A model generated the notes under the pieces. That model saw nothing but the letters and a program-made list of their open reading frames with translations, did not search any database and was not told the DNA's origin. Shown piece by piece: positions 58,663 through 64,000 of a stretch of 64,000 nt of DNA; the stretch's first letter is position 1; each line of letters begins with the position of its first letter. This stretch comes from Hahella chejuensis KCTC 2396 (GTDB taxonomy: Bacteria > Pseudomonadota > Gammaproteobacteria > Pseudomonadales > Oleiphilaceae): positions 1,488,001 to 1,552,000 of the forward strand of contig NC_007645.1 of NCBI RefSeq assembly GCF_000012985.1, in the 5' to 3' direction. A program made the position numbers and the translations under genes.

Positions 58663-59121
58663 GTGTCTTATGCAGATTACCGTCTGTTGGAAAGCAGTAC
58701 TTCACACAACCGCAGGGTTCTGGTGATTGAGGACGATCAGGACACGGTGGACCTCATGCGTAGGGTTCTGGAGCGTCGGGAAGTTCGATGCCAGTGCGAA
58801 TTTGTGGACAATGGCGCCAAGGCGATGTTCAAGGTCCAGAATGCTCATTTCGACCTGATTCTGGTGGATCTGGGGTTGCCAATCGCCAGTGGCTATGAAG
58901 TCATGCAGGCGATCCGTAAATCGGACCATAATCGTTTTACGCCTATTGTCGTTCTGACGGAATCCACCCATGAACGTACAGCGATTGAGTGTTATAAATC
59001 GGGCGCATCCAGCTTGATCAGCAAAAGAATGGAATATGGGATACAGGACTTTTACGACACCATTTACTCGATCTTCTATTACTGGTTATCGAAAAATGAG
59101 TTTCCCAAGACGGAGTATTAG
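58663..59121 (+). CDS. Single-domain response regulator
   Basis: A 152-residue receiver-only protein. It has the acidic pair EDD, the phospho-acceptor Asp in LILVDLGLP, Thr in VVLTES and Lys in LISKRM. GTG 58663 has AAGGAG 7 bases upstream. With no output domain it probably works by protein contact, for example in a phosphorelay. No kinase gene is adjacent. Confidence 0.88.
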   Translation: MSYADYRLLESSTSHNRRVLVIEDDQDTVDLMRRVLERREVRCQCEFVDNGAKAMFKVQNAHFDLILVDLGLPIASGYEVMQAIRKSDHNRFTPIVVLTESTHERTAIECYKSGASSLISKRMEYGIQDFYDTIYSIFYYWLSKNEFPKTEY

Positions 59122-59218
59122 CGATTCATAGGGCTGGACTGAAGACGCGGGAAGCTGCCAGGGCAGTTTATGACTGCCCTGGTGATGCATTAATCACATG
59201 CGTGAGGGTTGGTTCTCC

Positions 59219-60499
59219 TCACTGACATTGATTATTCAGGACTGTACCTTGCCCTTCAAACTGGAAGTTGGGGCCGCCATTGCTCTCGTTATCGCAAAAG
59301 TTATTATTTCGCACATTCATCCCAGTATTTTGGCTCATTACGCGTACGCCGCCGTTACCATATACCTTTGGGTAACGCCAGCGTCCACTGGAGCCCCAGC
59401 CGTTGCCGTGCACTTCGTTTGTCTCCTTGCTTCCTGAGGCAATGGTGGTATTGTCGCCATTCTCCACATAGATGCCCCACCATTTGCACCCTTCTACTGT
59501 GTTGGCTCGTACATCTACGTTTTGACCGTTCTCAATGAATATACCCATGCGATCGCAATTGTATATTTTATTCCCCGAGATCTTGACGTCGGGCGAACCT
59601 GCAAGGACATGTATGCCGTAAAGAGTATTACGAATAACGTTGTTTTTAATGATATTCCCGCTACCAGAAGGGCCGTGCACATCTTCGCCGACGCCAATTC
59701 CTCGGCCTAACGTCTTGTCGTTGGGGTCGCCCACAATTGTATTGTCTATAACGATGTTGTCGTATTCACCTGTTCCGTGCAGATCAATGGCGTCTTGTTT
59801 TGTGTCTTTGAAGTAATTGTTGTTTACAGTGATGCCATGGCTGGGTCGGTTAGTTTTTTTGTCGCCTTGAATCACTACGCCGTGACGAATATCGGGGCCA
59901 TAGAAGTAGCTGTCATCCACTCTGCCTCTATCACACCCGTTTGTATAGACCACGCCATAGCCATGTCCACCCTTTTCTGTAATAGTCGCATCCTGAAATC
60001 GAGAGTCAGCGACTCTGCCGTTGATGGTGTTATTAAAGTAAATGGCATGCTTTATGAACCGATAAAAGCTGCTTTCATTAACGCTGACATTTTCAGAATC
60101 TATGATGGAAATTAGCTGGCTGACTCCCTCTGGATGGATGGTTTTCAGTCTCAGCCCGGATATGGTGACCGAAAACAGGTGCCTGCCTTTAATTAAGGTC
60201 TGATGTTCGTCGTCATTGCCCTCACTGGTGTATACCGCAGTAATCGTCGATTTGGCGTACCCCGCGCCTTTCAGGTTAACACGGCTCTTCAGTATGATTT
60301 CCTCGTGGGTGTGAAAGGTTCCTTCAGGAATGATGACGGTATCGCCATCGCGAGCGGCGTTAATGGCGGCGTTGATGGCGATGGAGTCATCGTCTCTGTG
60401 ATTATCTGGCGTAGCGCCGTAGTCAACAATGTTCAAATTGGTGGCGAAACAGGCGCTGGAGAGCGCGCACCCAAACAGGGCTCCTAGTGCTGATTTCAT
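59219..60499 (-). CDS. Secreted right-handed beta-helix protein
   Basis: A 426-residue protein with an N-terminal signal peptide (GALFGCALSSACFATN) and a pectate-lyase-like start (VDYGATPDNHRDDDSIAIN, DGDTVIIPEGTFHTHEE), then many repeats of the parallel beta-helix type rich in Asn (NVIRNTLYGIHV, NKIYNCDRMGIFIENG). Such proteins include polysaccharide lyases, epimerases and hydrolases; catalytic residues cannot be assigned. It is probably extracellular or periplasmic and acts on a polysaccharide. The short leader AGGAT precedes the ATG. Confidence 0.83.
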   Translation of the reverse strand: MKSALGALFGCALSSACFATNLNIVDYGATPDNHRDDDSIAINAAINAARDGDTVIIPEGTFHTHEEIILKSRVNLKGAGYAKSTITAVYTSEGNDDEHQTLIKGRHLFSVTISGLRLKTIHPEGVSQLISIIDSENVSVNESSFYRFIKHAIYFNNTINGRVADSRFQDATITEKGGHGYGVVYTNGCDRGRVDDSYFYGPDIRHGVVIQGDKKTNRPSHGITVNNNYFKDTKQDAIDLHGTGEYDNIVIDNTIVGDPNDKTLGRGIGVGEDVHGPSGSGNIIKNNVIRNTLYGIHVLAGSPDVKISGNKIYNCDRMGIFIENGQNVDVRANTVEGCKWWGIYVENGDNTTIASGSKETNEVHGNGWGSSGRWRYPKVYGNGGVRVMSQNTGMNVRNNNFCDNESNGGPNFQFEGQGTVLNNQCQ

Positions 60500-60623
60500 A
60501 AAATATCCTTTTGTTTCTAATGCTTAGGGTAGTAGGCAGTGTGCAGGCTCAGCAGCAGAGGGGCAATATGGGGTTTACCCTAAGGAAAGATGTTAGGGAA
60601 AATCCGGTTCTATGGGCGGAGGG

Positions 60624-61106
60624 TCAATTGGCTCTGTTCTTGTGATTATTGAGCAGGCAACGATCGCCTAACGTCAGCACGTCGATTAACTCCGCCAGTT
60701 TCCGGGTGGCTTCGGGAGTGCGCTCCAGCAACATTTTCACTACATACTTGAAGTGAATGTCTTCCTCCCAGCGACTATAAAGGGTGTCCAGCGCATGCTG
60801 ACTATTGCGGGACTTGCGAGGCCCGTTGACGCCAGTAAGCAGGTAGTAAGGTTCCTGCTCAAAGTAGTGACACAAGGCGAGCAGCTCCGGATAGTCCGGC
60901 ATTTCTGTGCGGTTGTTCAATTCCCACTTGGCGTATCGGCTGCGGCAAAGCGGGTGGGGGCGATGCTGTATTAAGGGCAGGAGTTCATTGACGCCATCCA
61001 CGACCTTTTGCTGGGTATAGCCGAAATGACTGCGCAGCTCTTTCAGACGCTGTGCAAAGTCGCTTTTTCGAAATTGGCGGGGCTGGTGGAAAAATTCCGC
61101 ATTCAT
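60624..61106 (-). CDS. XRE-family transcriptional regulator
   Basis: A 160-residue protein with an N-terminal helix-turn-helix of the XRE type (LKELRSHFGYTQQKVVDGVNELL, then SRYAKWELNNRTEMPDYPELLAL). The C-terminal part (about 85-160) is helical and unassigned. ATG 61106 gives a start just before the HTH. It is divergent from the SGNH hydrolase gene; an inverted repeat lies between. It may control itself or neighbouring secreted proteins. Confidence 0.75.
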   Translation of the reverse strand: MNAEFFHQPRQFRKSDFAQRLKELRSHFGYTQQKVVDGVNELLPLIQHRPHPLCRSRYAKWELNNRTEMPDYPELLALCHYFEQEPYYLLTGVNGPRKSRNSQHALDTLYSRWEEDIHFKYVVKMLLERTPEATRKLAELIDVLTLGDRCLLNNHKNRAN

Positions 61107-61166
61107 GATTCTACCGCTCTGCTTTTTGAAATGTTCTGAAAACAAACATTATTCAGCATATATGCT

Positions 61167-61190
61167 TTGTTACGTTCCGCCATGTAACAA
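61167..61190. promoter_or_regulatory. Inverted repeat in the divergent region
   Basis: TTGTTAC (61167-61173) and GTAACAA (61184-61190) form a perfect 7-bp inverted repeat with a 10-base spacer between the XRE gene and the SGNH hydrolase gene. GTTAC recurs at about 61228. It is a candidate operator for the XRE protein. Confidence 0.45.
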
Positions 61191-61332
61191 TCGTGCGTTT
61201 TTCAATGTGCTCGGAGTTGTTATAAATGCGTTACATCCTGATAGCGAACTGTCGCCAAGTTTGTCCCGGCGGTGGGTGTCCCGGATGGCTAGAGGGTGAG
61301 GTACTGGTTAAACCACATGGAGATCAAGAATA

Positions 61333-62148
61333 GTGAACGCATTACAACTGATTGTGAGACTGCTGCTCGCCACTGGAATTTTCCTGTCCGCCTCCGTCGC
61401 CGCGACGGACAAACCAATATTACTGATCGGCGCTTCTTACGCCAGCGGCGATACGCCTCTGAACTCTGACTTGCAGGGGCCTTTGGCGGGGATATCGGTT
61501 GGCTCTGGAGACTATGTGGATCTAGGGACGGCGTTGACTCGGTTTGGAGTAAAAGTCAAAAGCGAGGCGCAAGCAGGCGCTACGACCTTCAGTCGCATCA
61601 GTTGTAACCCGGTGTGCGGTTCCGCCCGATGGGATAGCTATTCGACGCAGTTGCAAAAGGCGTTATTGCGGGTGGCGCAGTACGATCAGACAGGCTTGAC
61701 CGGATACAACGCCGATTACGTGATCATCAGCATTGGCAATGATTGTCTACATTCCGACTCATTTGGTATCGAACAATCTCAAACAGTTTTGTGCGGTAAC
61801 GCCCAAATGAACGCAGTAGTGGATCGTCTGATCGCTATTGGCCGACAGGTGCTGGATCTTGGTTTAACCCCGGTATATCCCCTGTATCCCAACGCGGATG
61901 ACTTGGATTTACCTCTGTTCGTAAGCCTCTCAGGGTTGGCCTGGGCGATGAGCAATGATGATTTCAACTATTTCGGGCGCTTATATGCGCATAGAATTCA
62001 TGATGAGCTTGAAGGCGCTCTACTGGTGAACCCCTGGCGTACATTCGAGCATCGCGGCGATGGCATTCACCCCACTGAAGACACCATCATGAAAGCTGCG
62101 CGCAGAATTATGCGGACAATTCAAGAACATGAGATGTCTCCGCGCTGA
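61333..62148 (+). CDS. Secreted SGNH/GDSL-type hydrolase
   Basis: A 271-residue protein with a signal peptide (about residues 5-23, LLLATGIFLSASVAA). SGNH blocks are visible: block I ILLIGASYASG (Ser nucleophile), the GND block SIGNDC, and the terminal DGIHPTED with Asp and His. It is an esterase or lipase-like enzyme outside the cytoplasm. Four or more Cys in the mature protein suggest disulfides. GTG 61333 is used; it gives a normal signal peptide. Confidence 0.85.
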   Translation: MNALQLIVRLLLATGIFLSASVAATDKPILLIGASYASGDTPLNSDLQGPLAGISVGSGDYVDLGTALTRFGVKVKSEAQAGATTFSRISCNPVCGSARWDSYSTQLQKALLRVAQYDQTGLTGYNADYVIISIGNDCLHSDSFGIEQSQTVLCGNAQMNAVVDRLIAIGRQVLDLGLTPVYPLYPNADDLDLPLFVSLSGLAWAMSNDDFNYFGRLYAHRIHDELEGALLVNPWRTFEHRGDGIHPTEDTIMKAARRIMRTIQEHEMSPR

Positions 62149-62163
62149 CCCTGGCGGTCTATA

Positions 62164-62196
62164 GTTAAGGCTGCGGGAGTGTTCTGCAGCCTTAAC
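62164..62196 (+). terminator. Hairpin after the SGNH hydrolase
   Basis: GTTAAGGCTGC (62164-62174) pairs with GCAGCCTTAAC (62186-62196), a perfect 11-bp stem with an 11-base loop. No U-tract follows, so it may be a weak terminator. Confidence 0.5.
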
Positions 62197-62338
62197 AGCA
62201 TCCTCGTCTGCCACTCGGGAACAGGTGGGCATCAATTAGTCTGATCATCTCGGTATGTGATACTTCTCTCCCGAATATGGCTCTGAGTAACTATGAAAGT
62301 TAGGCTTTCAGATACCTTTTCCTTTCTGGAGATATACC

Positions 62339-63382
62339 GTGACGGCGATCTTTCATTTATATATCCTGCCCTGCCTGAAAATCCTTCTTGTTTTGGCTTT
62401 AGCCGTCATATTGTTTCTCGCCTGTCGTAACGGGCTCCGTCGCAGGTCGGATTATCCGTTGGACTGGTTCAGCTCCATCGCCGTACATCTGATTCTGGCC
62501 ATTGGCGTCGTATCCGCCATCGGCGCTTCCATTCTGATACCTCGTAGCGTCTCCGGCATGGAAGGACTGGGCGTTTTCTATTTATGCGCGCTGGTTCTGT
62601 CTCCGGCTATTCTGGCCATGTTTGTCTGGGGGCTTTCCGCCATATATCGAGTTTCGATAGCGCATATCGCTTTGCTGTTGTTTCGTATGGTGATTGTGAT
62701 CGCGGTCCCCGTCTGGTTGGCGGAGGGGACATCCGGTATTTTTATCCAGGGAAAATGGGATGCCAGACGTAGTCTGACCGCTTCGCCAAAGGCGGCTGAA
62801 GGCGTTATTGAATTAGTGGGAAATGAAGTATGGCGTATGCCTGATGGTGAAGCGATCAGGCATGCTGTTTTACAAAAGCCCGTGGGAACGGAGGTGCTGC
62901 GCTTGAACCTGGAGTTGGATGGCAAGCGCTATGAGGATATTGAGCACTTGGCGGTGACCTATGCATGCTGGTTGGATGACGAACTGCATATTGTCACTCC
63001 AGCGGAGTCGGAGATCGCTATCGGTTATATCTGGAGTTCTGACCCATACAGCAGCAATGAAAGCGCTATTCGCATCGACACGGACGCTTCACTCTCCAGC
63101 GACTACAGGCTGGACGAAGAGCGGGGCAGGCTGACGCTTCCTTTCCCGACGCCCTATAACATGCTTCGTTTCAGTCAGAGGGCTGGCGCAGCAGATAACC
63201 CAGTCTGGATGCAGGCGTCGTCAGCAATGGCCAATCCGCCGCGCTCCGCCGCCTGTCTGCATGGGAACATTGAGGTGGAGCCGAGATACCGGACGGTAGG
63301 TTTATTCATGACTAATAGCCGTCCCGGTAACGCCAGGGAGCGGTTTTGGCGATGGCCGCTTGATGGGAGCGACGTCCAATAG
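62339..63382 (+). CDS. Membrane protein of unknown function
   Basis: A 347-residue protein with four predicted membrane helices in the first about 140 residues (LPCLKILLVLALAVILFLAC; AVHLILAIGVVSAIGASILI; VFYLCALVLSPAILAMFVWG; IALLLFRMVIVIAVPVWLA) and a soluble C-terminal part of about 200 residues, probably beta-rich and periplasmic. GTG 62339 has GGAG 8 bases upstream. No family is recognised. Its stop is 3 bases before structured repeat copy 3. Confidence 0.7.
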   Translation: MTAIFHLYILPCLKILLVLALAVILFLACRNGLRRRSDYPLDWFSSIAVHLILAIGVVSAIGASILIPRSVSGMEGLGVFYLCALVLSPAILAMFVWGLSAIYRVSIAHIALLLFRMVIVIAVPVWLAEGTSGIFIQGKWDARRSLTASPKAAEGVIELVGNEVWRMPDGEAIRHAVLQKPVGTEVLRLNLELDGKRYEDIEHLAVTYACWLDDELHIVTPAESEIAIGYIWSSDPYSSNESAIRIDTDASLSSDYRLDEERGRLTLPFPTPYNMLRFSQRAGAADNPVWMQASSAMANPPRSAACLHGNIEVEPRYRTVGLFMTNSRPGNARERFWRWPLDGSDVQ

Positions 63383-63384
63383 TT

Positions 63385-63530
63385 ATTAATATGGCAATGA
63401 TATTGGCATGTTAATAATCAAGCGCATGGATGCGCCTGCGCGGCGGCTAGCCGCGAGAGACAGGGCCTGACCTGTGCAGGCCCTGTCGTTGCAGACAAAT
63501 AGAAGGAAGCTATTTGTCTGCCTGATTAAT
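63385..63530 (+). repeat. Structured 146-bp dispersed repeat, copy 3
   Basis: The same five-stem element as at 22699 (nearly identical) and 4306. It fills almost the whole gap between two converging genes: 2 bases from the upstream stop and 11 bases from the end of the gene on the other strand. Stem 1 has ATTAATAT in place of ATTAACAT, which changes a G-C to a G-T pair. Confidence 0.9.
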
Positions 63531-63541
63531 ATAAATGGAAG

Positions 63542-64000
63542 CTAGAGCAGCTTGGCCAGATGCCCCACATCCCCCATTGCGCTGGTGACCGCGCCAAGGC
63601 TGTCCACCTGGCTGCAAGGCGCCTCGGCGAGGTCATTGAATATGTCTGCGATGACGCGACGCCCTTCGCCGGAACTGTTCAGATACGCCACTAATTTGTG
63701 TGACGCCATATAGTTGCTTTCTGCGCTGGCGTTGTAAAAGTCCTGATGCTTCGTAGCGAGTAACTGGTTGATAGCGTTCTCGCTTAAATCAATGGGCAGC
63801 GCTTTGTAAGGCAATCCGCCGTGTTCCAGGTATTCCGCCATGCCTTCATTGAGCCAGGTTGGCATCGGGCCGACCAAGCCGGCCAAGACGGCGTGAACCA
63901 CTTCATGCTTGGCGATGGCGACGGTGGTTTCCAGTTGGTCTTCGTTAACCATATAGATGGTGTTCGCCCCATGGGAGAAGAACGCGGCGGCGTTGAAACC
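63542..64000 (-). CDS. Zinc metallopeptidase-like protein, 5' end outside window
   Basis: The frame is open to the right edge, so the N-terminus is missing. Visible are a KHEVVHAVL motif (HExxH zinc peptidase) and WLNEGMAEYLEHGG, whose Glu is a likely third ligand; this fits the gluzincin-type MA peptidases (DUF1570-like). Upstream residues FNAAAFFSHGANTIYMVNED belong to the same frame. The tail is helical. Function unknown; it may be a secreted or periplasmic protease. Confidence 0.75.
   Translation of the reverse strand, partial: GFNAAAFFSHGANTIYMVNEDQLETTVAIAKHEVVHAVLAGLVGPMPTWLNEGMAEYLEHGGLPYKALPIDLSENAINQLLATKHQDFYNASAESNYMASHKLVAYLNSSGEGRRVIADIFNDLAEAPCSQVDSLGAVTSAMGDVGHLAKLL

Overview
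The window looks like a chromosomal segment of a marine, moderately halophilic gammaproteobacterium with medium-high GC. Gene content and protein style recall Hahella and related Oceanospirillales: an ectABCD hydroxyectoine operon, an MvaT-type silencer, sahR-metK-ahcY-metF beside tkt-epd-pgk-fba, and 7TMR-DISM and GGDEF/EAL signalling proteins. The genus is an inference from this content. I found no rRNA, tRNA, prophage, IS transposase or CRISPR array. Most of the window is core metabolism with some species-specific accessory genes between.

Layout. 1-3.1 kb: an M48 metalloprotease cut by the left edge and an unknown protein. 3.1-7.9 kb: a compact lysine-degradation locus (2-oxoadipate dioxygenase/decarboxylase, ALDH7-type aminoadipate semialdehyde dehydrogenase, a lysine dehydrogenase-like protein, and a divergent Lrp regulator). 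7.9-14.3 kb: accessory genes, namely two paralogous Cys-rich proteins, a secreted protein, a slipin/NfeD pair, an LRR lipoprotein and another secreted protein. 14.4-19 kb: a DMT exporter, YchJ, adenine deaminase, an orphan BMP binding protein and a frameshifted gene. 19-22.4 kb: ectABCD on the minus strand. 22.9-27.3 kb: an orphan TctC-type binding protein with a short leader ORF, a YkgJ-like protein and a beta-CASP nuclease. 27.5-29.9 kb: an AMP-phosphorylase-like protein translationally coupled to a PRPP-synthetase-like protein. 29.9-40.4 kb: a GGDEF protein with a degenerate signature, a 2-hydroxyacid dehydrogenase, MvaT, a frameshifted yjbQ, YihY, an AsmA-like DUF748 protein and a DUF445 protein. 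40.7-46.8 kb: rsmE-bioA, a GGDEF/EAL protein and metF. 46.9-56.5 kb: ahcY, metK and sahR diverging from tkt-epd-pgk-fba. 56.7-64 kb: a hydrolase and OmpA lipoprotein pair, a single-domain response regulator, a beta-helix protein, an XRE regulator, a secreted SGNH hydrolase, a membrane protein and a metallopeptidase cut by the right edge.

How the genes work together. The lysine locus encodes most steps from lysine to 2-hydroxyglutarate. The sahR-metK-ahcY-metF run is the SAM/SAH cycle, with a perfect inverted repeat upstream of sahR that fits an autoregulatory operator. tkt-epd-pgk-fba links the pentose phosphate pathway and lower glycolysis. ectABCD makes hydroxyectoine for osmoprotection. 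The nuclease, AMP-phosphorylase and PRPP-synthetase-like genes suggest RNA or nucleotide salvage.

The most unusual non-coding signal is a dispersed element of about 146 bp present three times (4306-4452 minus, 22699-22844 plus, 63385-63530 plus). Each copy is a chain of five stem-loops, lies between genes close to gene ends, and shows paired base changes between copies. Two genes (yjbQ and one at 18.4-18.9 kb) appear broken by frameshifts.
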